The notes under the pieces: generated by a model | What the model was told of the DNA's origin: nothing | What the model saw: only the letters and a program-made list of their open reading frames with translations | Database searches by the model: none | In this document: piece by piece, positions 23,937-33,041 of the stretch | Position numbering within the stretch: the first letter of the stretch is position 1 | Layout of the letters: every line of letters begins with the position of its first letter | Assembly: GCA_017745295.1 (NCBI GenBank) | Contig: JAGHZR010000004.1 | Span: 127,938-168,010, forward strand | Length of the DNA: 40,073 nt | From: Novosphingobium sp. | Lineage (GTDB): Bacteria > Pseudomonadota > Alphaproteobacteria > Sphingomonadales > Sphingomonadaceae | Reading direction: 5' to 3' | Translations under genes and position numbers: made by a program

Positions 23937-25739
23937 TCAGTCGGCAAAGGCAGCATCGTCGATGTGAAGTTCGGCTTGCGGACGGCTGCCCCAGTCGTCG
24001 ATTTTCGCGCGGCCGGCCAGCCAGAGGCGGCGTCCTTGCGAATTATGGAGCAGGGCCTGCCCCATTTCGCTCTCGGCCGAGCGGAAGGCCATGGCCTTGA
24101 AGCGGCCGCCGTCGCGCCCGCCGACGATCAGGCGCACGTGATCGGCGCCCACGGTGTCTGCCTTGATGACGTGCACCGGCCCGACCGCCACGCGCGGCCC
24201 CGGCCAGCCCATGCCATAGGGACCTGCGCTTTCCAGCTTCTCCACCAGATCGGGGGTGAGGCCGCCCGGTGCCAAGGCAAGATCGAGCAGCATCGACTGG
24301 TTTGCGCTGGCCCGCGAGACATCGGCAGCCAGCAGCGAATCGAGCCATTCGGCAAGCGCCTCCAGCTTGTCCGGGGCGACCGTCAGGCCTGCTGCCATGG
24401 CATGGCCGCCGCCCGCCACCAGCAGCCCTGCCTCGCGCGCGGCGATGATCGCGGCGCCGAGGTCGACGCCGGGGATCGAGCGGCCCGATCCCTTGCCGTT
24501 GCCCGCCTCGTCGGCATCCATGGCGATGACGAGGGTGGGCTTGCCGGTCTTTTCCTTGATCCGTCCGGCAACGATGCCGATTACGCCCGGATGCCAGCCC
24601 GCGCCGGAGAGGACCATGACCGCGCGGTTGTGCTGGCGTTCGATCTGCGCTTCGGCTGCTTCCTGGACGACCTGCTCGATGCCGCGTCGCTCGTCGTTGA
24701 GTCGCGAAAGCTGGGCGGCGATGTCGCGTGCCTCGTCCGGATCGGTGGTGGTGAGCAGGCGCACGCCGAGCGTCGATTCGCCTACGCGGCCACCCGCGTT
24801 GATGCGCGGGCCAAGCGCGAAGCCGAGGTCCGAGCAGGTCGGCGCGCGGTTGAGGCGGCTGGCGTCGATCAGCGCGGCCATGCCGATGTTGTCGCGCTTT
24901 GCCATGACCTTGAGCCCTTGCGCCACCAGGGCACGGTTGAGGCCATGAAGCGCGGCGACGTCCGCCACGGTGCCGAGCGCGACGAGATCGAGGAGGGCGA
25001 AAAGGTCGGGTTCCCGGCGATCCTTGAAGAATCCGCGCTTGCGCAAGGTGCGCAAGGTGGCGACGGCCAGCAGGAAGGCGACGCCGACGGCGGCGAGATG
25101 GCCATGTCCCGCCGCCACTTCGTTCTCGTCGAGGCGGTTGGGATTGACCAGTGCGGCGGCGCGGGGAAGGACGGCGGCGCACTTGTGGTGATCGACGACG
25201 ATCACGTCCACACCCGCGCCGTGGGCCATTTCCAGCGCCTCGTAGGCCATGGCGCCGCAATCGACGGTGACGATCAGGCGGGAGCCTTCCCCGGCGATGC
25301 GGACGAGCGCTTCGCCGCTTGGGCCGTAGCCTTCGAGCAGCCGGTCGGGAATGTAGTAGTTCGCCTCATGGCCGAGCTGACGCAGCAGCAGGATCAGCAG
25401 CGCCGCGCTGGTCGCGCCGTCGACGTCGTAGTCGCCGTAGACGGTCATCGGCTCGCCGGTCATGACGGCTTGCGCCAGTCGTTCGGCGGCGACATCCATG
25501 TCGCGGAATTCGGAAGGATCGGGCAGGAACGCGCGCAGAGACGGGCTGCGGTGGCGCTCCAGGTCCTCGCGCGGTACGCCACGGGAGAGCAGGATCTGGG
25601 TGACGATATCGTCCTCCAGCCCGCCGGGGAAGCCTGAGGAACTGTCGGAAAGGTCCATGTTGCCACCCCGCCAGCGCCAGGCCTTGCCGGTGAGGGAACG
25701 TTCGATGCCGAATACGGAAGTTACAGGTCGCGAAGCCAT
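23937..25739 (-). CDS. recJ: Single-stranded-DNA-specific exonuclease RecJ
   Basis: A 600-residue DHH-family 5'-3' exonuclease of usual length. Metal-binding motifs are visible: DYDVDG at 103-108, VTVDCG near 157-162 and VDHH at 182-185. The DHHA1 region contains the GGHAMAAG glycine-rich motif (about 440-450). RecJ degrades single strands in recombination and repair. The start at 25739 is the first ATG; a later one at residue 28 (MDLSDSSS) is possible, but the earlier part looks family-like (VFGIERSLTGKAWRWR). It diverges from the flavodoxin-like gene and is followed by the tRNA-Glu genes. Confidence 0.95.
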   Translation of the reverse strand: MASRPVTSVFGIERSLTGKAWRWRGGNMDLSDSSSGFPGGLEDDIVTQILLSRGVPREDLERHRSPSLRAFLPDPSEFRDMDVAAERLAQAVMTGEPMTVYGDYDVDGATSAALLILLLRQLGHEANYYIPDRLLEGYGPSGEALVRIAGEGSRLIVTVDCGAMAYEALEMAHGAGVDVIVVDHHKCAAVLPRAAALVNPNRLDENEVAAGHGHLAAVGVAFLLAVATLRTLRKRGFFKDRREPDLFALLDLVALGTVADVAALHGLNRALVAQGLKVMAKRDNIGMAALIDASRLNRAPTCSDLGFALGPRINAGGRVGESTLGVRLLTTTDPDEARDIAAQLSRLNDERRGIEQVVQEAAEAQIERQHNRAVMVLSGAGWHPGVIGIVAGRIKEKTGKPTLVIAMDADEAGNGKGSGRSIPGVDLGAAIIAAREAGLLVAGGGHAMAAGLTVAPDKLEALAEWLDSLLAADVSRASANQSMLLDLALAPGGLTPDLVEKLESAGPYGMGWPGPRVAVGPVHVIKADTVGADHVRLIVGGRDGGRFKAMAFRSAESEMGQALLHNSQGRRLWLAGRAKIDDWGSRPQAELHIDDAAFAD

Positions 25740-25803
25740 GGCGATGCGATTAGACTAACTGGCACTGCGCGGAAAGGGCGGCTCCGGGCGAAAGGAGAGA
25801 GCG

Positions 25804-26277
25804 ATGCTCGCGATAGTCTGGCACAGCCGCACCGGCGCCGCGCGCGCGATGGCGGCGGCGATCGCGCAAGGCGCGGGAGAACAGGGAGTGCTGCTGGGCG
25901 CGGCGGAGGCGATGCCCGCTCTTCTGCTGGGAGCGAAGGGCTATGTCTTCGTCTGTCCCGAGAACCTCGGCAGCATGTCCGGGCTGATGAAGGAAATGTT
26001 CGACCGCTGCTACTATCCCATGCTCGGGCGCGTGGAGGGACGCCCCTACGCCACGGCCATCGCTGCGGGGTCGGACGGCGTGGGCGCCCAGGCGCAGATC
26101 GACCGGATCGTGACGGGATGGCGTCTGAAGCGCGTGGCACCGCCGCTGATCGTCAACCTGGGGGCCCAGACGCCGGAGCAGATTCGCGCAGAAAAGACCG
26201 TTTCGGACCATGACCTTGCAGCCTGTCGCGGGCTTGGAGAGGCCTTTGGCGAAGGTCTGGGACTGGGCATCTTCTGA
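25804..26277 (+). CDS. Flavodoxin/NAD(P)H-dependent FMN reductase-like protein
   Basis: A 157-residue flavodoxin-fold protein. An N-terminal strand is followed by WHSRTGAARAMA, resembling the phosphate-binding loop for FMN, then GYVFVCPENLGSMSGLMKEMFDRCYYP, typical of the NADPH-dependent FMN reductase group. AAGGAGAG before the ATG at 25804 supports the start. It probably carries out flavin-linked electron transfer or quinone reduction in the cytoplasm. It diverges from recJ, and the next gene follows after 67 bases. Confidence 0.82.
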   Translation: MLAIVWHSRTGAARAMAAAIAQGAGEQGVLLGAAEAMPALLLGAKGYVFVCPENLGSMSGLMKEMFDRCYYPMLGRVEGRPYATAIAAGSDGVGAQAQIDRIVTGWRLKRVAPPLIVNLGAQTPEQIRAEKTVSDHDLAACRGLGEAFGEGLGLGIF

Positions 26278-26344
26278 AAAAGCCGCCGTTTCGGTTTCAT
26301 TCGTCCGTAAACGGACTCGACGGGCAAGCCGAACTGTAGGCTTA

Positions 26345-27166
26345 ATGCTGGCCGTGAACACGACCGGACCCGATATTCTGGAACCTCATTCCTTGCGCCA
26401 GGAGGGGCGTTTGGGAAGTGCGCCGCGCAACGGCGTTTCGCTGTTCTTTCCGGTGGGGCAGCGTCCTTCCGCGCGAGCGATTGCCGCTCTTCTCGCTGCC
26501 GAGCCGGGAACAGGCTCGGGCGGGGGCGTCACCGCGCGGATATCGCACCGTCCCCCGGACAGGGACGGATGGGTGGAGCTTCTCGCGAACGGCCTGACTT
26601 TCGATCTTGTCGGGCTGGCACCTGCACTGCCCGCGCCGGAGACGGAAATCGTGCAGGAGCATGGCTTTGACGGCGCCTGTTCCCTTGAAGGGCTGGAAGC
26701 GGTGGAGCTCGTTCCCGGCGGCCACATCGTCGGCGGAGCGCGGCTGCTTCCGGTCATTCGCGTTCTTGCGGGTCTGGCGGCAAGTCTGGCGCTGAAGCTT
26801 CCGGTCGCGGCCGTGGGCTGGCAATCGGCGCAGACCGTCATGGAGCCGCGATACTTCGCACAGGCCATCGTGAACTGGCTGGCGGGCGGCGCATTTCCCA
26901 CCCTCGGCCTCACGGCGCTGCTGCGCGCGGAAGATGGCAGCATTGCCACGAGAGGCCTTGCCCGCTTTTCCGGGCAGGAAATGCAACTGGAAGCCGCTGC
27001 CGGAGAAACCCCGTCAGACAGTCTCAAGCTTGCCATTCGCGTGGTCGATTTTCTCGTTCGTCAGGGCAAGCTGGCAACGCCTCGGGAAATCGATTCGCCG
27101 CGTGGCCGTCTGCTGGTGGAGCCGTCGCAGACGGGACGGCAGGTCTGGGTCTGGCGCCAGAACTGA
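26345..27166 (+). CDS. Uncharacterised protein
   Basis: A 273-residue protein that I cannot assign to a family with confidence. It has a central stretch LPVIRVLAGLAASLALKLPVAAVGWQSAQTVM followed by a conserved-looking block with paired aromatic residues (PRYFAQAIVNWLAGGAFPTLGL) and a C-terminal segment ending RQVWVWRQN. No signal peptide is apparent. The frame is open upstream to 26210, overlapping the flavodoxin gene, so the ATG at 26345 with TAGG five bases before it is preferred. Base use resembles neighbouring genes, so it is probably real. Confidence 0.7.
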   Translation: MLAVNTTGPDILEPHSLRQEGRLGSAPRNGVSLFFPVGQRPSARAIAALLAAEPGTGSGGGVTARISHRPPDRDGWVELLANGLTFDLVGLAPALPAPETEIVQEHGFDGACSLEGLEAVELVPGGHIVGGARLLPVIRVLAGLAASLALKLPVAAVGWQSAQTVMEPRYFAQAIVNWLAGGAFPTLGLTALLRAEDGSIATRGLARFSGQEMQLEAAAGETPSDSLKLAIRVVDFLVRQGKLATPREIDSPRGRLLVEPSQTGRQVWVWRQN

Positions 27167-27237
27167 ATTCTCTGCCCTGATCTTCCTTTCATCCGCTGAG
27201 ACAGTCTCTTTCTTTTCGCGCGGTCAATCGCCGAGGT

Positions 27238-27960
27238 TTGCCGGACTACGACGCAGGCCTGCAGCGACATCACCTGCTTCCCTTGCAGATTGGCCGAAAA
27301 GACTGCTTTCGCGCGCTTTTCAATGCGATGGGCGGCGTGCGTGTCCGTTTCGATGATTTTCGCCGCAACGGGTTGCTGCTTCCCTGCCACGAGATAGCCA
27401 GTATCCGGTTGGGGCTGCCGCTCCATCGCGGGCCGCATCGGCGCTACAGCGAACTGGTGGGCGAGCGGGTCGGGCAGATCGAGGCAGTCTGGGCGCGATG
27501 CAGCGGCTGCGATCCAGGCGGCGCGGCCCTCGAAGCGAACATGCGCCTGGATCTGTTGCAGCGCGCCTTGCGCAAATTGCTGCTTGGCGGATCGAGGCGA
27601 TGGCCGAAGCTCAATCACCACGATCCTCAACAGGCCGAACCGGACTTTTCGGAATTGGACGCGCTTTCCGAAACGCTGTGGCAGGGAACGGGCTTGCGAC
27701 GGCCTGAAGGCCTTCAGTCCATGCCGGTGCGGCGTGCCAGTTCGCCACGCGCCGAACGATATTGGGCTTCGAATTCCGCGACCCTTTCTTCGACCGAAGC
27801 GATCGACGAAATGGCGCCGATCCCCTGTCCGGAACCCCAGATGTCCTTCCAGGCCTTGGCCGCCGTATTGCCGCCGGAGCCGAAGTCCATCTGGCTCTTG
27901 TCGCCTTCGGGGAGATTGTCCGGATCGAGTCCCGCCGCCTTGATCGAGGCGCGCAGATAG
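27238..27960 (+). CDS. AHH-nuclease-domain-like protein, stop displaced
   Basis: The first 150 residues resemble AHH-type HNH nucleases: a QRHHLLPLQI motif near residues 9-18, FDDFRRNGLLLPC, then LPLHRGPHRRYSELV. The reading frame begins at a TTG; conserved-looking residues continue upstream (RAVNRRG), so the true start is uncertain and there is no clear ribosome site. The frame does not stop after the domain but runs about 245 bases into the opposite-strand nitronate monooxygenase gene, where the translation is low quality. A small C-terminal frameshift or stop loss is likely. Function is inferred only from the His motif; it may be a nuclease or a decayed gene. Confidence 0.5.
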   Translation: MPDYDAGLQRHHLLPLQIGRKDCFRALFNAMGGVRVRFDDFRRNGLLLPCHEIASIRLGLPLHRGPHRRYSELVGERVGQIEAVWARCSGCDPGGAALEANMRLDLLQRALRKLLLGGSRRWPKLNHHDPQQAEPDFSELDALSETLWQGTGLRRPEGLQSMPVRRASSPRAERYWASNSATLSSTEAIDEMAPIPCPEPQMSFQALAAVLPPEPKSIWLLSPSGRLSGSSPAALIEARR

Positions 27961-28664
27961 TTGCCGTGCACGCCGGTGAAGAGGCTGGAGTAGACGATAT
28001 CGCCTGCATTGCCGTCGACGATGGCCTGCTTGTAGGCTTCGGCGGCATGGGCTTCGCGCGTAGCGATGAACGGGGTCCCGACATAGGCGAAGTCGGCGCC
28101 CATGGCCTGAGCGGCCAGGATCGAGCGGCCGCAGGCAATGGCGCCGGACAGTGCAAGCGGGCCGTCGAACCAGCTGCGGATCTCCTGCGTCAGCGCGAAG
28201 GGCGATTGCGGACCGGCATGTCCACCCGCACCCGCGGCCACGGCGATCAGGCCGTCTGCCCCTTTTTCTACCGCCTTTCGGGCAAACCGGTCGTTGATCA
28301 CGTCATGAAAGACCATGCCGCCCCAGCCGTGGACGGCGGCATTGACCTCGGGAATCGCACCGAGCGAGGTGATCACGAGCGGGACCTTGTGTCGTTCCAG
28401 AACCTTGAGGTCGTCTTCCAGCCGGTTGTTGCTCTTGTGAACGATGAGATTGACTGCAAAAATCGAGCCACAACCATCTGTTTCTTCGGAAATTTGTGAC
28501 AACCATTCATCCAGCTGGCTGGAAGGCCTGGCATTCAGCGCCGGAAAGCTACCCACCACGCCCGAACGGACCTGGGCCACGACCAGTTCGGGGGTTGAGA
28601 CGATGAACATCGGAGCCGCAATCACGGGCAGACGCAGATTCTCGAAAGGTGCGGGAAGGGTCAT
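27714..28664 (-). CDS. Nitronate monooxygenase-like flavoprotein
   Basis: A 316-residue TIM-barrel FMN enzyme of the 2-nitropropane dioxygenase/nitronate monooxygenase family: PVIAAPMFIVSTPELV near the N terminus, VNLIVH, the FMN/active-site GAGGHAG at 145-151, and GADFAYVGTPFIAT. Such enzymes oxidise alkyl nitronates; many family members are FMN-dependent but of unknown substrate. I chose the ATG at 28664, giving the typical MTLPAPFENLRLPVIAAPM start. It diverges from the MaoC-like gene. Confidence 0.9.
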   Translation of the reverse strand: MTLPAPFENLRLPVIAAPMFIVSTPELVVAQVRSGVVGSFPALNARPSSQLDEWLSQISEETDGCGSIFAVNLIVHKSNNRLEDDLKVLERHKVPLVITSLGAIPEVNAAVHGWGGMVFHDVINDRFARKAVEKGADGLIAVAAGAGGHAGPQSPFALTQEIRSWFDGPLALSGAIACGRSILAAQAMGADFAYVGTPFIATREAHAAEAYKQAIVDGNAGDIVYSSLFTGVHGNYLRASIKAAGLDPDNLPEGDKSQMDFGSGGNTAAKAWKDIWGSGQGIGAISSIASVEERVAEFEAQYRSARGELARRTGMD

Positions 28665-28860
28665 TTGCGGTCCGTTTAAGTGATCGATTAAATGGGCATA
28701 GAGTGCCTGCAATCGCCTGTCGAGAGGCGCGGCTTACCGCCCCGGCGTTGCCTGGCCCCCACCGGTTCGAAAGCACGTGACCGGGGTGGTCCCTCATCAT
28801 AAACAACGGTGTCGATTATAAGAGGCTGCGCAAGTCGGCCGCCAGGAGAGGGATTGTGCC

Positions 28861-30036
28861 ATGTCCGACCAAGCTGTCGCCGAGTTCGATTGCTCCGATA
28901 TCGATCAGTATCTGGGGAAAGTCATTGAATCCTCGCCGATCCGTGAGCCGCTCGGAAACAACGATATCCGGCGTTGGGCGCAGGCAATGCATTATCCGAA
29001 CCTGCTCCATTTCGACCCGGCCTTCGCTGCCACCAGCCGTTATGGAAAGCTGGTGGCGCCGCAGAGCTTTCCGATCGTGATGGACGATGGCCATGGCACG
29101 GCGCCGTCCTGCGTGGGCTGCATTCCGAATTCACATCTCCTCTTCGGCGGGGACGAGTTCTGGCACTACGGTCCGCGTGTGTTCGGCGGGGATGTCGTGA
29201 CGAACGAGCGCATTCCTTTCGATTACGTCGTCAAGAACACCGGCTTCGGTCCGACCTGCTTCCAGCGGGGCGACAACTATTACCGCAACCAGACCGGGGA
29301 GCTGATCGCCAAGCAGCGGTCAACGGCAATCCGCTATCTCGCTCATGCCGGTGGCGATACGGTGAACACGGCCGAGTTCGAGGAACCGGAGTGGAGCGAA
29401 GCGGAACTGGAGCAACTGGAGGCGCGCAAGTTTGCCTGGATCCGGATGCTGCACGATCTCGGCCATGGGGAGCGCTGGTGGGACGACGTCCAGGTTGGCG
29501 ATCACCTGCCCGAGCGGGTTTTTGGGCCGCATACCATTGCCAGTTTCACCACCGAGTGGCGGGCCTTCCTGTTCACCACATGGGGAACGCTCGATCGCCG
29601 CGAACTCGATCTTGCCGCGCTCGGGTTCACGCCGGAAATGGCCGGGCACGAGAACGATCCGCATATGGAGCGCATCAATCCCGAACTGACCGACGGCGCC
29701 TATTTCGGCCCGTCGCGTGGGCATCTCTTTCCCAAATACGCGCGCAAGATCGGCATGCCCCGGGCTTATGGCTACGGCGCTTCGATGGGGGCCTGGGTGA
29801 CGGACTATCTGTCGGGCTGGGCCGGTGAATGGGGCATGGTCGTGCATTCGACCGCGAACTACCGAGGCCCGGCGCTTTCCGGCGATGTGACGATCCAGAC
29901 TGCGGAAGTGGTCGACAGGATGGTTGATGAGGAAGGGCGCCATCTCGTGCAGGTGAAGCACAAGATGGCGAACCAGAAGGGTACGCTCATGTGCGCGGGG
30001 CTTGCCGAGATCGCTTTGCCGAGAAAGCTGGGGTAA
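28861..30036 (+). CDS. MaoC-like (FAS1-type) dehydratase-domain protein
   Basis: A 391-residue protein with two hot-dog-fold halves. The first (about 15-150) has LGNNDIRRWAQAMHYPNLLHFDPAFA, typical of the FAS1-like MaoC N-terminal dehydratase domain. The second (about 215-385) contains VGDHLPERVFGPHTIASFTTEWRAF and GYGASMGAWVTDYL. AGGAGAGGG precedes the ATG. Such proteins hydrate or dehydrate acyl-CoA thioesters, often in degradation of steroids or branched chains. No partner acyl-CoA gene lies beside it, so its pathway is uncertain. Confidence 0.85.
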   Translation: MSDQAVAEFDCSDIDQYLGKVIESSPIREPLGNNDIRRWAQAMHYPNLLHFDPAFAATSRYGKLVAPQSFPIVMDDGHGTAPSCVGCIPNSHLLFGGDEFWHYGPRVFGGDVVTNERIPFDYVVKNTGFGPTCFQRGDNYYRNQTGELIAKQRSTAIRYLAHAGGDTVNTAEFEEPEWSEAELEQLEARKFAWIRMLHDLGHGERWWDDVQVGDHLPERVFGPHTIASFTTEWRAFLFTTWGTLDRRELDLAALGFTPEMAGHENDPHMERINPELTDGAYFGPSRGHLFPKYARKIGMPRAYGYGASMGAWVTDYLSGWAGEWGMVVHSTANYRGPALSGDVTIQTAEVVDRMVDEEGRHLVQVKHKMANQKGTLMCAGLAEIALPRKLG

Positions 30037-30070
30037 CGGGCGTCGAGCGGGTTCGTCCGTCGGCAGGCTG

Positions 30071-30532
30071 TCAGGCGATCGGGGGGCTGTTCCTGTCCTT
30101 CGATCCCGGCCAGGCGAGCAAGGCCAGATAGGTCAGTCCGAAAGCCGGGAAAATGGCCCAGTCGATCCAGTGGACGACGTTCTCGGCCACGGCGCGGACG
30201 TTCCACCCGAAAGCGAGCTGCAGGATGTCCAGCAGGAGCAGGCGTGCGGCGCCTGCGGCGAGGGCGAGGCTCCACCAGCCGCTGCGTCCGAAATCGTGCA
30301 GTCGCCGGACGGCAAGGGCTGGTGCCGGAACCGCGCAGATCAGGCCGATGGCCAACGATATCCATCCCGATACGGGATCTTCGGTCGCCCAGGCGGTCGC
30401 GCTGGAGAGTATGGCGACCACCAGCGCCGCGGCGAGAAGATACATCCACACGTCGGTGCGCGGGGCTCGGCCGGTGAATGTCAGACTGTGTCGGATCGTC
30501 AGGCGCAGGTTCTGTAGCGAGGCGGTTTTCAT
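30071..30532 (-). CDS. DUF805 membrane protein
   Basis: A 153-residue inner-membrane protein with the DUF805 signature: FTGRAPRTDVWMYLLAAAL near the N terminus and VRRLHDFGRSGWWSLAL in the middle, with about four hydrophobic segments. Its ATG overlaps the stop of the Amt-like gene by four bases (ATGA), so it is translated with it. Function of the family is unknown. The coupling to an altered ammonium-transporter-like protein suggests the two work in the same membrane process. Confidence 0.85.
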   Translation of the reverse strand: MKTASLQNLRLTIRHSLTFTGRAPRTDVWMYLLAAALVVAILSSATAWATEDPVSGWISLAIGLICAVPAPALAVRRLHDFGRSGWWSLALAAGAARLLLLDILQLAFGWNVRAVAENVVHWIDWAIFPAFGLTYLALLAWPGSKDRNSPPIA

Positions 30533-31836
30533 TCCGGGTTGCCGTCAGGCTGCGATCCATGACTGGACTGGTCGAGTCCGGCCCGTTCCGCATCCTCGGA
30601 AACGCGCATCGGGAAAGCGAGCGATACCATCAGCGCGACGATCGCCGTTGCCGGAGCAGCCCACAAAATGACCGCGCCGAGACCGATGGATTGTGAAATA
30701 AGCTGCGATATCATTGCATTGCTGCCGGAATAACCGACTCCTCCGAGGTCCGTCGCGAGAAACGGACCAAGCAGGAGCGAGCCCAGCATTCCGCAGAGAC
30801 CGGGAATGGCGAAGACGTCGAAAGCATCGTCGAGGCGCAGGTTCCGGCGGATGAGCGGGCGGACATGGTAGGCTGCGAGAGCGCCGACCACGCCGAACAC
30901 GATGGCAGCGCCCGGTGAGACATAGCCCGCTGCCGGGGCGATCGTGGCCATGCCTGCAAGGATGCCCTTGGCCATCCCTTCGGCGGTGACGCGGCCGGTT
31001 GCCCATCGTTCGGCCGCGCCCCAGGTCATGGCGGCTGCCGCGATGGCAACATGGGCGGCAATCATCGCCGCGGCGGCATCGTCGTTGGCGGCGAGGGCCC
31101 AGCCTCCGCAGAGGCCGAGGGCGCCGATCCAGGCCAATGCCGCTCCTGTCAGCGAAAGTGCCGGGCTTCGCGATTGTGACAGGTCGCCGGGAAAACCGAT
31201 CCGGCGGCCGAGGATGGCAACGACCACCAGTGCGGAGACCCCGGCACTGGCGAAGATCACCAGGCCGCCGCCCCAGTCGAGAACGCCGAACTGGCGGGCG
31301 AGCCAGCCGCCGCCCCAGATCCAGTGAGCGATCGGTGCTTGCACGACGAGCGTCCAGAGCGCGCAGAATGCCACGACCCAGCCGAAACGGGCGCGTTCGG
31401 CCCAGGCACCGATCATCAGCGCGGGGGCTAGGCCGGCGAGGGCGATCTGGAAGAGCGCGAAGGCGCTTTCGGGCGTGCTCGTGCCCTCCCGGACATTGCC
31501 AAGTTGCCCCAGCATCCAGGCGTTGCCGCTGCCGAGCCAGCCACTCGTTACATCACCGAAAGCCAGCGTGTAGCCGACGACCGGCCAGAGCACCGAGACC
31601 ATGGCCAAGACGGCGGCCGACTGGACCAGGACCGACACACCGTTCCTGGCATTGGCACGGCCGGAATTATACAGTGCGATGCCGGGCAGGAAAAGAAGCA
31701 GGACGAAAGCGGCGCAGGCCATGATCCAGGCTGTATCGCCGCTGTTCGCCAGATCGATTCGCCCGTCTTGCGCCATGGCAGGAGCAGGCATGGCTGCCAG
31801 CGCGCCGAAAAAAGGCGTGAGCCTGCTTTTCTTCAT
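30529..31836 (-). CDS. Amt/Rh-family protein lacking pore histidines
   Basis: A 435-residue protein clearly in the ammonium transporter family: signal peptide ending near AMAQ (23), PGIALYNSGRANARNGVSVL near 51-70, APIAHWIWGGG near 167, GVLDWGGG with the conserved Asp187, and DDAFDVFAIPG near 336. By eye alignment to AmtB, both members of the pore twin-histidine pair are replaced (Phe195 and Pro345), and the Phe and Ser lining the outer pore also differ. It therefore may not conduct ammonium. The ATG at 31836 follows GGGGAA. No glnK gene is adjacent; a DUF805 gene is coupled downstream. Confidence 0.85.
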   Translation of the reverse strand: MKKSRLTPFFGALAAMPAPAMAQDGRIDLANSGDTAWIMACAAFVLLLFLPGIALYNSGRANARNGVSVLVQSAAVLAMVSVLWPVVGYTLAFGDVTSGWLGSGNAWMLGQLGNVREGTSTPESAFALFQIALAGLAPALMIGAWAERARFGWVVAFCALWTLVVQAPIAHWIWGGGWLARQFGVLDWGGGLVIFASAGVSALVVVAILGRRIGFPGDLSQSRSPALSLTGAALAWIGALGLCGGWALAANDDAAAAMIAAHVAIAAAAMTWGAAERWATGRVTAEGMAKGILAGMATIAPAAGYVSPGAAIVFGVVGALAAYHVRPLIRRNLRLDDAFDVFAIPGLCGMLGSLLLGPFLATDLGGVGYSGSNAMISQLISQSIGLGAVILWAAPATAIVALMVSLAFPMRVSEDAERAGLDQSSHGSQPDGNPE

Positions 31837-31939
31837 CGGTATTCCCCATCGACGGCCGCGAGCGATCGTCTTCGGGGGGGGTCTAGAACAGGGAAGCGGT
31901 CGGGCACAAGCGATTGCGCTGGCATGCGTTTCCCGCGTT

Positions 31940-32959
31940 TCAGGCGAGATCCGGGAGCACCTGGTCCGGCGGGCGATGGCCGTCCGCCCAGAAGCGGATA
32001 TTGGCGATGATCCTTTCGCCTGCCGCCTGACGCCCTTCGAAGGTCGCGCTGCCGAGATGGGGCAGGGCAACGAGGTTCGGCAGGGCGAGCAACCGGGGAT
32101 CGACTTCCGGCTCACGGGCGAAGACGTCCAGCCCGGCACCGGCGATGCGGTTTTCGGTGAGGGCTGCGATCAGGGCGTCCTCGTCGATCAGCGATCCGCG
32201 CCCGGTGTTGATGAGGTTCGCCGCCGGTTTCATCAATGACAGACGGCGGGCATCGACGAGCGGTGCGCCGCCGGGAAGCGCCGGGCAATGCAGCGTGATC
32301 GCGTCGCTTCCGGCAAACAGGGCGTCGAGGTCCGCTTGATAACGGGCGGTGCATTCGGCCTCGATGGCCTCGGGCAGGCGATGGCGGTTGTGATAGGCGA
32401 CTTCCATGCCGAAGGCGCGGGCCCTGCGGGCGACGGCTTGGCCGATCCGCCCCATGCCGACGATGCCCAGGCGTTTGCCGTGAAGGCTCATGCCGAGCAT
32501 TTCGGAAGGTCCCCAACCGCGCCACCGGCCTTCGTGAAGAAGGCGAGAATTTTCTCCGAACCGTCTGGAAACGAAGAGAATAAGTGCGAAAGTCAGGTCG
32601 GCGGTGTCTTCGGTGAACACAGCCGGGGTATTGGTGACGAGAATGCCGCGCCGGTGGGCGGCCGCCACGTCGATATGTTCGGTTCCGGCGCCGAAATTGG
32701 CGATCAGGCCGAGTGTCTCTCCGGCTCCGGCGATCAGGTCCGCGTCGATCCGGTCGGTCACGGCGGGCACGAGAACGTCGCAGCGCTGCATCGCCTCCGC
32801 CAATTCGGCGCGCGTCATCGGTGCGTCTTCGCGGTTGAATTCGGCATCGAACAGTTCCGCCATTCGCGCTTCCACGGGCGGCAGGAGGCGGCGGGTGACC
32901 ACGACACGGGGGCGGCCGGTCAGCTTGGGCGCCAGGGGCGTTTCAGTTACCAGAGTCAT
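31940..32959 (-). CDS. D-2-hydroxyacid dehydrogenase, glyoxylate/hydroxypyruvate reductase-like
   Basis: A 339-residue NAD(P)-dependent D-isomer-specific hydroxyacid dehydrogenase: Rossmann motif GMGRIG at 168-173, catalytic R254 (NTGRG), E283 (REPEVDP) and H301 (LPHLGSAT). It reduces glyoxylate, hydroxypyruvate or a similar 2-ketoacid. Length and motifs are normal. It diverges from the SH3-domain gene after 82 bases and is not clearly linked to its neighbours. Confidence 0.93.
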   Translation of the reverse strand: MTLVTETPLAPKLTGRPRVVVTRRLLPPVEARMAELFDAEFNREDAPMTRAELAEAMQRCDVLVPAVTDRIDADLIAGAGETLGLIANFGAGTEHIDVAAAHRRGILVTNTPAVFTEDTADLTFALILFVSRRFGENSRLLHEGRWRGWGPSEMLGMSLHGKRLGIVGMGRIGQAVARRARAFGMEVAYHNRHRLPEAIEAECTARYQADLDALFAGSDAITLHCPALPGGAPLVDARRLSLMKPAANLINTGRGSLIDEDALIAALTENRIAGAGLDVFAREPEVDPRLLALPNLVALPHLGSATFEGRQAAGERIIANIRFWADGHRPPDQVLPDLA

Positions 32960-33041
32960 CTCGATAACCGGGCTAGGCCTTCCACAGGTCGGGGGTCAAG
33001 AATGCTTGAAGAAGCCTCTTGCAACAGAGTATGAAACAGCG

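Noticed and set aside
23964..25637. Plus-strand open frame of 557 codons
   Set aside because: It is antisense to recJ, which has intact DHH motifs; the frame is open because of high GC codon bias and its translation shows no family pattern.
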